A DNA stretch of 17,396 bases from an uncultured Clostridia bacterium (lineage in GTDB: Bacteria; Bacillota; Clostridia; Oscillospirales; CAG-272), in assembly GCA_946618395.1 (NCBI GenBank), contig CAMOLD010000016.1:1-17396 (forward strand), given 5' to 3'. Positions 1-6,141 of the stretch are shown in pieces (the stretch's first letter is position 1; each line of letters opens with the position of its first letter). The position numbers and the translations under genes were made by a program. The notes under the pieces were generated by a model, which saw nothing but the letters and a program-made list of their open reading frames with translations, ran no database searches and had not been told where the DNA came from.

Positions 1-12
1 GGCACAATCAAT

Positions 13-89
13 GTCAGCTACAGATAAAAGCTGACGCAACAACATTATATATTATCGTTCCCGTTGGGAACACCGGCGGGAACGGTAAT
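13..89 (+). promoter_or_regulatory. Structured leader of the aquaporin gene (two stem-loops, one with an alternative fold)
   Basis: Two inverted repeats precede the aquaporin gene. The first is GTCAGCT (13-19) with AGCTGAC (29-35). The second is a long stem of positions 51-63 with 77-89: 13 pairs including one G-U, core CGTTCCCG/CGGGAACG. Inside it GTTCCC (57-62) can instead pair with GGGAAC (66-71), so two folds compete. No T-run follows, so this is not a plain terminator. A role as an mRNA leader or protein binding site is inferred. No convincing promoter is visible in the first 120 bases; it may lie upstream of the window. Confidence 0.45.
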
Positions 90-120
90 CATAAAAAAAT
101 TTTCTTGGAGGAAAGAAAAA

Positions 121-816
121 ATGAACGCTCTACTCAAAAAAGCCATTGCCGAGTGCATTGGCACGTTCGTCCTCGTTTTCGCCGCTTGCGGCGTAGCGGG
201 TTTCACCGGTGGTAGCCTTGTTGCTACTGCTCTTACCTTTGGTTTGGTCATTGTTGCAATGGCTTATTCCATCGGCCGCATCAGCGGTTGCCATATCAAC
301 CCTGCCGTTTCGCTGGGTTGCCTGCTGACCAAACGCATGACTCTCAAAGAGTTCGGCGTGTATGTTTGTAGCCAGGTAGCTGGCGGCTTCCTCGGTGCAG
401 TTCTCGTGTTCGGCATCTTCAAGATGGGTAAAGTTACTCCTCTTGGCGACGCTTGCAACGGCCCTGTCGGTGGCGCAATGACTGCCGGCGGCATCATCGG
501 CGCTCTCCTTACCGAGATTATTCTGACCTGCATTTTCGTCTATGTCATTCTCAACGTGACCGACGAGAAGGCCGGAACCAGCAAGAAAGCCGGCATCATC
601 ATCGGCTTGACGCTGACCCTTGTTCACCTGATTGGCATTCCGTTGACCGGCACTTCGGTCAACCCCGCTCGTAGCATTGCAACCGCTTTCTCGGCTCTGA
701 TCTACAACGGCACGACCACCGCTTTGGCGCAGGTTTGGATGTTCATCGTTGCTCCTCTCGCAGGCGCAGCTTGTGCAGCCTTCCTGTATAAGTTCCTCCA
801 CACCGAGAAAGAATAA
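121..816 (+). CDS. aqpZ: Aquaporin Z-type water channel (MIP family)
   Basis: A membrane channel of 231 residues that should let water cross the cytoplasmic membrane passively. Both MIP signature loops are present: HINPAV with Asn60 and SVNPARS with Asn181. The selectivity-filter positions fit a water-specific AqpZ rather than a glycerol facilitator: His169 in LVHLIGIP, the Thr before SVNPAR, and Arg184. Six hydrophobic spans fit the family length of about 230. The start at 121 is chosen over an in-frame ATG at 64 because TTGGAGGAAAG lies just before it and because the N-terminus MNALLKKAIAECIGTF matches the family; the upstream stretch is the leader hairpin. It is transcribed alone and ends at a strong palindrome. 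Water specificity is inferred from the filter residues only. Confidence 0.9.
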   Translation: MNALLKKAIAECIGTFVLVFAACGVAGFTGGSLVATALTFGLVIVAMAYSIGRISGCHINPAVSLGCLLTKRMTLKEFGVYVCSQVAGGFLGAVLVFGIFKMGKVTPLGDACNGPVGGAMTAGGIIGALLTEIILTCIFVYVILNVTDEKAGTSKKAGIIIGLTLTLVHLIGIPLTGTSVNPARSIATAFSALIYNGTTTALAQVWMFIVAPLAGAACAAFLYKFLHTEKE

Positions 817-838
817 TTCCAAATTGCAAAACCCAAAA

Positions 839-876
839 ACCGGGGCTTGGAAATTTCCAAGCCCCGGTCATTTTTT
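839..876 (+). terminator. Strong intrinsic terminator after aqpZ, probably bidirectional
   Basis: Positions 839-868 form a 30-base perfect palindrome (ACCGGGGCTTGGAAA and its complement), followed by CATTTTTT on the + strand. The - strand also runs into TTTTGGGTTTTG on the far side, so it can serve the convergent four-helix-bundle gene ending at 940. Confidence 0.9.
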
Positions 877-939
877 GGCATTGTTTTGGCAAAATCTCAG
901 TAAATATAAAACTTGTTGGATGTAAGCCTTCTAATTGTC

Positions 940-1299
940 TCATCCTTCGTTCATGTTCTTTTTAACCGTTTTGCAGGAAGCCACCAACATCACACGAATT
1001 GAGGCGCATTGTTCATTTAGAGATTGATATAATGCTTCGTCAATGTAGTTTGTGCGATACAGCAATTCCAGCCAATAATTGGTTTCGCTTGCCTCTTTCA
1101 AAGCAATTTCAAGTTTTGAAATAAAGTCTTTCTTGCCCTGAGCATAGTTTGCTTCGTAAATGTTTGCACCAATTGAAGTGCCGGAACGCCCGATTTGATT
1201 GGCAATGACAGATTCATGTTTTGCTTTCAGATCTTTAACAAGATTGATAATTCGAACGGAAAAATTCATGGAAAAATCGCGCAATTTTGATTCGGACAT
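940..1299 (-). CDS. Four-helix-bundle protein (S23 / 23S rRNA intervening-sequence family)
   Basis: A small protein of 119 residues. The sequence shows the family hallmarks: an N-terminal helix (LRDFSMNFSVRIINLVKDL), the conserved turn QIGRSGTSIGANIYEA at about residues 35-50, then FISKLEIALKEASETNYWLE and two more amphipathic helices. Members are known from 23S rRNA intervening sequences, and relatives (Avd) serve diversity-generating retroelements; no reverse transcriptase or variable repeat is seen here. The start at 1299 is chosen because AGAGG precedes it and the family begins at this point; the frame is open upstream only because it runs through the hairpin array. No promoter is visible between the array and the gene. 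Function is unknown; nucleic-acid binding is inferred from the family. Confidence 0.85.
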   Translation of the reverse strand: MSESKLRDFSMNFSVRIINLVKDLKAKHESVIANQIGRSGTSIGANIYEANYAQGKKDFISKLEIALKEASETNYWLELLYRTNYIDEALYQSLNEQCASIRVMLVASCKTVKKNMNEG

Positions 1300-1317
1300 A
1301 AAGAAACCTCTTTTTTT

Positions 1318-1500
1318 GTGATGTTTGCGCCGCAGGCGCAAGTGATGTATTTGCCTTGCGGCAAAAGTGATGTTGCTCCCTACGGTCGCAGTGATGCGAT
1401 GTGTTCCTTTTTCACGCGCGAAGCGCACATCACGTCCGAAGGACGCATCACGTTTCGACTTTGGCGAAACTCATCACGTTCCGCAAAGCGGAACACATCG
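1318..1500. repeat. Array of seven short hairpins with GTGATG / CATCAC spacers
   Basis: GTGATG occurs at 1318, 1342, 1367 and 1391, and its complement CATCAC at 1428, 1446 and 1472. Between them sit small inverted repeats with different stems: TTGCGCC/GGCGCAA (1325-1341), TTTGCC/GGCAAA (1350-1365), a degenerate TGC..CC/GG..GCA (1374-1390), GCGC/GCGC (1416-1426), GTCC/GGAC (1434-1444), GTTTCG/CGAAAC (1452-1470) and GTTCCGC/GCGGAAC (1478-1494). Spacers flip to their complement at the centre. In addition CGATGTGTTCC (1397-1407) is the exact complement of GGAACACATCG (1490-1500). The array lies directly upstream of the four-helix-bundle gene and next to a tRNA, which suggests a mobile or structured-RNA repeat. 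No transposase is present. Confidence 0.85.
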
Positions 1501-1503
1501 TTC

Positions 1504-1533
1504 AAAAAAAGCAGCCAGAAGGCTGCTTTTTTT
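1504..1533 (-). terminator. Intrinsic terminator of tRNA-Arg
   Basis: AAGCAGCC and GGCTGCTT flank an AGAA loop, with runs of seven A and seven T on either side. On the - strand it follows the tRNA 3' end directly. Its symmetry means it could also stop + strand transcription. Confidence 0.9.
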
Positions 1534-1534
1534 G

Positions 1535-1611
1535 TGGCGCGGCGTAAGGGATTCGAACCCCCGACCTTTTGGTTCGTAGCCAAACACTCTATCCAGCTGA
1601 GCTAACGCCGC
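1535..1611 (-). tRNA. tRNA-Arg (anticodon ACG)
   Basis: A 77-base cloverleaf with encoded CCA. The acceptor arms GCGGCGT/ACGCCGC pair perfectly, the D-arm is GCTC..GAGT, and the anticodon stem TTTGG/CCAAA holds loop CTACGAA with anticodon ACG, so it reads CGN arginine codons after A34-to-inosine editing. The T-loop is TTCGAAT. It has its own promoter and terminator, so it is a single-gene unit. Confidence 0.97.
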
Positions 1612-1629
1612 ATTTTTTCGTGCTCATAT

Positions 1630-1658
1630 ATTCTAACATAAAGCAGGGGCTTTGTCAA
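1630..1658 (-). promoter_or_regulatory. Promoter of tRNA-Arg
   Basis: On the - strand TTGACA (1658-1653), a 17-base spacer and TAGAAT (1635-1630) form a near-consensus housekeeping promoter. Transcription would begin about 10 bases before the mature tRNA 5' end at 1611. Confidence 0.85.
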
Positions 1659-1720
1659 CCCCTTTTGGAGAATTTTTCATCTTTTTTTAGCACGAAAAAA
1701 GAAAAATTTTTGCAGAGAAG

Positions 1721-2611
1721 TCAAAACATTTTTTCAATATCTGCGCGGGTGTAGTATTGCTTCTTGTCACAGAACCGGCAGTTCACTTCCAACCGCTCCG
1801 GCTTGCCCTCTTTGACCTGCTCGGCAAGCATTTTGAGGAGCTCGGCTTTGCCAAGCGTAATCAGCGCGCGCGTCGTCCGCTCCCGACTGCAATTGCAGCG
1901 ATAGGCAACGTCCAATTCGTCAAAAACTTCAAAGGGAATGTCGCGCAAAGCAATGTTTGCAATGTCTTCCAATGATTTCCCCTCGTCAAACAGGCGAGAA
2001 ATGTTGGAAAGTTCTTTTGCATTGCGTTCCACAAGGTCGATCACCTTGGGATCGGGAAAGGGGAGCAACTGCAAGATCAAGCCACCAGCTGCGCGGCAGG
2101 TGCCGTCGGTATCAATCAGAACGCCCAGCGCGCAAACGGTGGGAACCTGCTCGCTTTGCGCAAAATAGGCGGCAATATCCTCGGCGATCTCGCCCGAAAC
2201 AAGCGGAATTGAGCCGTTGTAGGGCTCTTCGCCGCCGGTATCGCGAATGATGGTCAAAAGCCCCTTGCCAACAGCACCGCCAACATCCAGCTTGCCGTTG
2301 GATTTCAGGGGAAGATCCACCGCCGGATTTTGAATGTATCCGCGCACATTGCCAAGGTAGTCTGAAACGGCAATCACCCGCCCGGCGGGGCCGTCGCCGC
2401 CCAGCGTTACGGTAATGCTGTCGGTCTTTTCGCCCAGCATACAGCCCATCATCGAGGTCGCGGTCAAAAGCCGCCCCAGCGTTGCCGAAGCGGTCGGGGT
2501 GGTGTGGTGGTATTGGATTGCCTGATTCACAATGGCTGTGGAATCAATCACGTGAATGCGCGCGCTACCGTCGGACGTCATGGCGCGCAGAATGGTGGAA
2601 ACTGGTTTCAT
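1721..2611 (-). CDS. hslO: Hsp33 redox-regulated chaperone
   Basis: A cytoplasmic holdase of 296 residues that is activated when oxidants release zinc from its C-terminal cysteine cluster; it then binds unfolding proteins. The four zinc ligands are present: Cys239 and Cys241 in RCNCSRE, and Cys278 and Cys281 in NCRFC. The N-terminal domain has the family pattern, including TATSMMGCMLG and GGDGPAGRVIAVSD. The start at 2611 has GGAAG upstream, and the gene follows the methyltransferase stop by only 11 bases, so the two are probably co-transcribed. No GC-rich terminator is seen after the stop, only T- and A-rich sequence at 1673-1720 before the tRNA promoter. In an anaerobe it would act in oxygen stress (family knowledge). 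Confidence 0.95.
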   Translation of the reverse strand: MKPVSTILRAMTSDGSARIHVIDSTAIVNQAIQYHHTTPTASATLGRLLTATSMMGCMLGEKTDSITVTLGGDGPAGRVIAVSDYLGNVRGYIQNPAVDLPLKSNGKLDVGGAVGKGLLTIIRDTGGEEPYNGSIPLVSGEIAEDIAAYFAQSEQVPTVCALGVLIDTDGTCRAAGGLILQLLPFPDPKVIDLVERNAKELSNISRLFDEGKSLEDIANIALRDIPFEVFDELDVAYRCNCSRERTTRALITLGKAELLKMLAEQVKEGKPERLEVNCRFCDKKQYYTRADIEKMF

Positions 2612-2622
2612 AATTCTTCCTT

Positions 2623-3399
2623 TCAGGGCTTGATGGCGCGCGCGGCAAAATACCAGCGCTCGGTCGTTTTTTCAGGAGCGGAAAATTTGAAGTCGGCAAA
2701 TTCGCCCAAAATCTCAAATCCGGTCTTTCCCAGGACCGCTTTCAGCGTTTCCATCGGGTAGCAACGCTCTTGCTGGTGTTCCGCCGTCCGAAGATAGGAG
2801 CCGTCCGGTTGCTCCTCAAACAGCGAAAGGTCAAAATCGCAAATCCCGGTCGCCTCGTCAAAGCAGTTTTGCCAGCCGCAGTAAATGTTCCGGGCGTTTT
2901 TGCCTTTGCCCAAAGTGTCCTCCAAAATATAGGCGTTTTGACCGTAAATATGGGCAAATTTGTAGGGCGTGTTCACATCAAACAGGAAAAGCCCGCCTGG
3001 GTCAAGGTAGTTGTGAACCAGCGAAAAACAGGTTTGCAAGTCTTTTTCGGTCAGCAAATAGTTCACGCTGTCAAGACAGCAGGTCACCGCGCCAACCGTT
3101 CCGTAAAGCTCAAAGGAGCGCATATCCTGCAAAAGGTAGAGAATGCCGCCGCGCTCTTTTTGGCAGGCTTCCGACAGCATTTCGGCGCTACCGTCCACAC
3201 CAATCATATCATAGCCGCGCCCGGCAAGTTCGCGCGTCATGCGCCCGGTTCCGCAGGCAAGATCAAGGACAAGGGAAGGGCGCTTTGGCAGGTATTGATC
3301 AAAGCAATTTTCAATAAAATCCGCCCATGCCGCATAGTCAATCTGTTCGCCCAGCCGCTCATAAACCGGTGCAAGAGAGGTGTATCCTTCGCAACCCAT
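2623..3399 (-). CDS. Class I SAM-dependent methyltransferase, substrate unknown
   Basis: A cytoplasmic protein of 258 residues. Motif I, VLDLACGTGR, lies at 44-53 and binds S-adenosylmethionine; the acidic residue of motif II is Asp69 in GVDGS. A later motif GGLFLFDVNTPYKF fits the small-molecule/tRNA-type class I methyltransferases of Clostridia (YqeM/CmoM-like), but nothing in the sequence fixes the substrate. The start at 3399 is chosen because AAAGGAGC lies eight bases upstream and the N-terminus then begins MGCEGYTSLAPVYERL, typical of the group; an in-frame ATG at 3471 would cross the promoter. It is the first gene of a probable two-gene operon with hslO. Confidence 0.85.
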   Translation of the reverse strand: MGCEGYTSLAPVYERLGEQIDYAAWADFIENCFDQYLPKRPSLVLDLACGTGRMTRELAGRGYDMIGVDGSAEMLSEACQKERGGILYLLQDMRSFELYGTVGAVTCCLDSVNYLLTEKDLQTCFSLVHNYLDPGGLFLFDVNTPYKFAHIYGQNAYILEDTLGKGKNARNIYCGWQNCFDEATGICDFDLSLFEEQPDGSYLRTAEHQQERCYPMETLKAVLGKTGFEILGEFADFKFSAPEKTTERWYFAARAIKP

Positions 3400-3430
3400 A
3401 AAATTCGCTCCTTTCCGAAATTTCAACACC

Positions 3431-3459
3431 AGTATAACACGAAAGAAGAAAAAAGTAAA
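3431..3459 (-). promoter_or_regulatory. Promoter of the methyltransferase-hslO operon
   Basis: On the - strand TTTACT (3459-3454), a 17-base spacer and TATACT (3436-3431) lie about 30 bases before the start codon. The -35 box is imperfect. It begins right after the rnpB terminator. Confidence 0.65.
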
Positions 3460-3460
3460 T

Positions 3461-3499
3461 AGAAAAAGCAAAAAAGGAATCCCAAAAAGATTCCTTTTT
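3461..3499 (-). terminator. Intrinsic terminator of rnpB
   Basis: AAAAAGGAATC (3471-3481) and GATTCCTTTTT (3489-3499) form a stem with a seven-base loop. On the - strand the U-rich arm continues into TGCTTTTTCT. It lies a few bases after the RNase P RNA 3' end. Confidence 0.85.
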
Positions 3500-3502
3500 T
3501 AT

Positions 3503-3857
3503 CGGGTTGACCTGTAAGCCGGGTTCTGTCGGGAACGGTCATCAATCTGCGCGTCCCGTTACCGGAAACGCTTCAGGGATCTTCTCCCCGTGCCACCCCG
3601 GAGCAAATGCCGGACAAAGCACTCCTTGGGGTGTTGCTTCGGATAGGGTTTACAGTGGACCTATGTTGCCATAGGAACTGGTGAGCTCTTACCTCACCTT
3701 TCCAGCCTTACCGCATTGCGCGGCGGTTTATTTCTGTTGCACTTTCCCGGTGGTTACCCACGGCGGACGTTATCCGTTATCCTTGTCCTGTGAAGCCCGG
3801 ACTTTCCTCACGGTAATACCTTACGGCACCATACCGCGCGACCGTTCAGCCAACCCG
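3503..3857 (-). ncRNA. rnpB: RNase P RNA, bacterial class A
   Basis: The catalytic RNA that removes 5' leaders from precursor tRNAs. On the - strand the invariant 5' block GAGGAAAGTCCGGGC and the 3' block ACAGAACCCGGCTTACAG are both present. The P1 helix pairs CGGGTTG (3857-3851) with CAACCCG (3509-3503). The length of about 355 bases fits the family. The ends are set by P1 and could be off by a few bases. The class A call rests on overall resemblance, not on a covariance model. Confidence 0.95.
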
Positions 3858-3863
3858 AATGTC

Positions 3864-3892
3864 ATTATAATGCAAACGATTCAATTTGTCAA
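3864..3892 (-). promoter_or_regulatory. Promoter of rnpB, overlapping the thiT stop codon
   Basis: On the - strand TTGACA (3892-3887), a 17-base spacer and TATAAT (3869-3864) match consensus exactly, with the predicted start near 3857. The -35 box contains the thiT stop codon TGA (3891-3889). Confidence 0.9.
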
Positions 3893-4755
3893 GCGTTTGT
3901 GCCGCTGTTTTCCTTTTTGCCGGCAAATTTCCGAATCAGAATCAAGGTCAAAACCACAATGAAGGCAACGGCAGTCACTACAATCACCGAAAGCCAAAAA
4001 CTCTTTACAAAAGGCCCTGTCACGGCAAGCCCGCTCCAATCAAATTTGCCGTCGTCATTTTGCAGGTGCAGGAAAATCGTTGCAATGTCAAATACAAGCG
4101 CACCAATGGCAACAATCCCGGCAAAAACGGTGGTCAGATCCGCCGCGGCGGAAATCTTCGATTCGGCGGCGCTCATGCGCACGGGCTTTTCCGTACGGAA
4201 ATCAATCAGCGAAGCAAGGTAAAAGGCAACGATGACGAGAATGATCGTTTCGGGCAACATATAAGTTGCGTTGTAGATCAGCGAGTAGGAGAGCGCCGCG
4301 CCGGTGGGAATGGAAAGCCCCGCCCAAACGGTTGCGCCGGAAATGACGTGGCAAAGATAGCGTAAAAGCGCGGCAAGCAGCGCGCCAACAGCAATGGCAA
4401 TGTTTTGCTTGCGGAAGGCCTTACGGAAAACGCCGCCAAACCCGAGTACCAGAAAAGCAATCAGATAATCCAAAAGGATCACCGCAATAACCGATTGCCA
4501 GGTGGTCACATAGGAAAGATTTTTCAGCCCCAGCAACTGCTGAACAATGCCGTAAACGAATCCGGAGCCCAAGCCCCAGCCAAGACCGTGGCGGTAGGCA
4601 ATCAGAATCAAAGGGAGCATCGAGGCAATGGTCACCGAGCCGCCGGCGGGCATTTGCGCAATCTTAATCATGCTCAAAATGGTTGCAATGGCAATCAAAA
4701 GCGCGCATTCCACCAGCTTGCGGCTTTTTTCAAGGCGGATGTTTGTTTGGGTCAT
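3889..4755 (-). CDS. thiT: ThiT-like thiamine transporter S-component (ECF type) with C-terminal extension
   Basis: The membrane substrate-binding subunit of an energy-coupling-factor transporter, taking up thiamine with a shared EcfAA'T module encoded elsewhere. Residues about 10-185 match ThiT/YuaJ in order: a first span ILSMIKIAQMPAGGSVTIAS, the loop LPLILIAYRHGLGWGLGSGF, then LLDYLIAFLVLGFGGVFRK and LRYLCHVISGATVWAG. The start at 4755 has AAAGGAGG eight bases upstream. A TPP riboswitch in the leader supports thiamine as the substrate. At 288 residues it is about 100 longer than usual ThiT (about 180-200). The extra part adds a cytosolic-looking linker and two hydrophobic spans (AGIVAIGALVFDIATIFL and SVIVVTAVAFIVVLTLILI). 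No other thiamine genes are nearby. Confidence 0.88.
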   Translation of the reverse strand: MTQTNIRLEKSRKLVECALLIAIATILSMIKIAQMPAGGSVTIASMLPLILIAYRHGLGWGLGSGFVYGIVQQLLGLKNLSYVTTWQSVIAVILLDYLIAFLVLGFGGVFRKAFRKQNIAIAVGALLAALLRYLCHVISGATVWAGLSIPTGAALSYSLIYNATYMLPETIILVIVAFYLASLIDFRTEKPVRMSAAESKISAAADLTTVFAGIVAIGALVFDIATIFLHLQNDDGKFDWSGLAVTGPFVKSFWLSVIVVTAVAFIVVLTLILIRKFAGKKENSGTNA

Positions 4756-4770
4756 AAAATGACCTCCTTT

Positions 4771-4813
4771 CAAAAGAAAAAATTTGACCGCACGAATCGT
4801 CGCGCGGTCAAAT
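4771..4813 (-). terminator. Riboswitch-controlled intrinsic terminator before thiT
   Basis: TTTGACCGC (4783-4791) pairs with GCGGTCAAA (4804-4812), and on the - strand the stem is followed by a T-rich run, ATTTTTTCTTTTG. It lies between the TPP aptamer and the thiT ribosome site. A smaller hairpin, CGGAAC/GTTCCG (4817-4831), separates aptamer and terminator. Termination when TPP is bound is inferred from family knowledge. Confidence 0.88.
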
Positions 4814-4837
4814 GTTCGGAACGGTGTTCCGTTTCAA

Positions 4838-4922
4838 AATCTTCCTACGCCGGCATTATCCGTATCAGGTTCATGGGTTCGGCTTTCGCCGTCTCAGCCG
4901 CTTTTGGCAGCACCCCCGATTA
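4838..4922 (-). promoter_or_regulatory. TPP riboswitch (thi box)
   Basis: Reading the - strand, the aptamer shows its conserved blocks in order: GGGGGTGCTG, then GCTGAGAC, then GAACCTGATACGGATAAT, then GCCGGCGTAGGAAG. It senses thiamine pyrophosphate and should switch off thiT when TPP is plentiful, here through the terminator at 4771-4813. Confidence 0.96.
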
Positions 4923-4941
4923 TGCGGTTTTTACGATTGAG

Positions 4942-4970
4942 ATTATAGCACTGTTTTTCTTTGGTGTCAA
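4942..4970 (-). promoter_or_regulatory. Promoter of the thiT riboswitch transcript
   Basis: On the - strand TTGACA (4970-4965), a 17-base spacer and TATAAT (4947-4942) match consensus exactly and sit directly before the aptamer. Confidence 0.9.
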
Positions 4971-4989
4971 CCCTTTTTCAAAAAGAAAA

Positions 4990-6114
4990 TCAAAAATAAT
5001 AGTTCGCTTCGGTTTCTTTGATCTTCGGAGCTTCCGCAAGCACGGCCTCGTCAACCGCAAATTTGTCCGCCATGGATTTGTATTCTTTTTGGAAGAGCTC
5101 CGCCATCAAATTTTTGGCAAACGATTCAAACCATACCGCGTTGACATCCAAATCATACGCGCCGGATGTGGGTTCGTATTTTCGCAGGATTTGAATTCCG
5201 TCCGAAAGCTCCAAAAGGGCAACTTCGCCAACTTCCATCGTGCTCAATTTTTGGCTGATTGTTGAAATGAAAGATGCTTGTTCCGTTGAGTTTGCAGCTG
5301 ATTCGTCTTTGGGAATATAGTAGCCGTCGGTATATTCGTCTCCTTCGTTTTTCTCTGCCATAACGGTTTCAAATTCAGCCTCGGTCTTGCCCTGCAATTT
5401 GGCAAGCAGGTTGTCGGCTTGCGTGCGGATCTGCGCTTTTTGGTCTTCCGTCGGGGTGACGTTTTCGTCTTCTGTAAAGGGGAACAGGATGCGCTTATAG
5501 CGGAAGTAATGCTCGTTCAAATAGGGGTCCTTGACTGTTGCGTCCAAGAGGGATGCGTTTTCTCCATATAAAAACTGCATGGCGGCTTCGACTTTTGCTT
5601 CCGTTTCATAAAACGATTTCAGCAAATTGTAATTCACGCCGTAGTTTGCAAGAATGGAGTTCAACTTTGTTTTTGAGCCGTCTGCTTGATAGGTCAGAAT
5701 GTCGTTCAATTCCTCTTCTATGGCGGAGCGGGCGGCATCGGAAAGAGATAGTTTGTTTTTCTCAAAAATCCAAAGCCCGAACAAATAAACCTTGCAGTTT
5801 TCCAAAACCTGTTCGCAATAGTAGGAATCCCAAGTTTTCAGCGTGTCGCTTCCGTCAAAATAGCCCTGCATATTCCAAAAAGCGGCTTGGTCGGCGCTTC
5901 CGGCGGAATTTGCAATGCCTTGCCGCACAAAATTGCCGCGCAAACGTGAAAGCAAAAACCGATAATGGTTGACCGAGAAGGTTACTTTCACTCCTTCCGC
6001 GTCCAAAGTCAACAACGCTTTTCCTTGTTTTCCGGCACATGCGGCAAGCGGAAACAGCAACAAAAGCGCGAGCAAGAAAGCAAATACGCGCAATTTGACA
6101 GCCTGAAATTTCAT
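4990..6114 (-). CDS. Lipoprotein resembling SurA/PrsA peptidyl-prolyl foldases
   Basis: A 374-residue exported lipoprotein. The signal sequence has a hydrophobic core at about 9-22 and lipobox LAAC with Cys26 as the lipid-anchored residue, so it should sit on the outer face of the membrane. Residues about 45-190 are helical, like the SurA N-terminal chaperone region. From about 195 the YLNEHYFRYKRILFPF stretch and the later GYYIPKD and VALLELSDGIQILRKYE segments look like a diverged parvulin domain. I cannot show that the isomerase active site is intact. The start is supported by AAAGGATTC upstream. It follows mfd by 27 bases, and pth-mfd-foldase lipoprotein is a common clostridial order. No terminator is visible after the stop, so readthrough towards thiT is possible. 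Confidence 0.72.
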   Translation of the reverse strand: MKFQAVKLRVFAFLLALLLLFPLAACAGKQGKALLTLDAEGVKVTFSVNHYRFLLSRLRGNFVRQGIANSAGSADQAAFWNMQGYFDGSDTLKTWDSYYCEQVLENCKVYLFGLWIFEKNKLSLSDAARSAIEEELNDILTYQADGSKTKLNSILANYGVNYNLLKSFYETEAKVEAAMQFLYGENASLLDATVKDPYLNEHYFRYKRILFPFTEDENVTPTEDQKAQIRTQADNLLAKLQGKTEAEFETVMAEKNEGDEYTDGYYIPKDESAANSTEQASFISTISQKLSTMEVGEVALLELSDGIQILRKYEPTSGAYDLDVNAVWFESFAKNLMAELFQKEYKSMADKFAVDEAVLAEAPKIKETEANYYF

Positions 6115-6141
6115 AAAATCGAATCCTTTCTTTTTCCTGTT

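Noticed and set aside
1300..1428. Upstream in-frame extension of the four-helix-bundle protein through the hairpin array
   Set aside because: The extension is translated repeat sequence with no family similarity, and a ribosome site and the family N-terminus support the start at 1299.
1318..1500. CRISPR array
   Set aside because: The repeated hexamers are far too short, the intervals are about 18-26 bases and are themselves palindromes, the orientation flips midway, and there are no cas genes.
940..1500. Diversity-generating retroelement with an Avd-type accessory protein
   Set aside because: No reverse transcriptase, template repeat or variable repeat is present in the window; the protein fits the broader S23 family.
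4975..4990. Terminator after the foldase-like lipoprotein gene
   Set aside because: Only a short A/T inverted repeat (CTTTTT/AAAAAG) is present, without a GC-containing stem.
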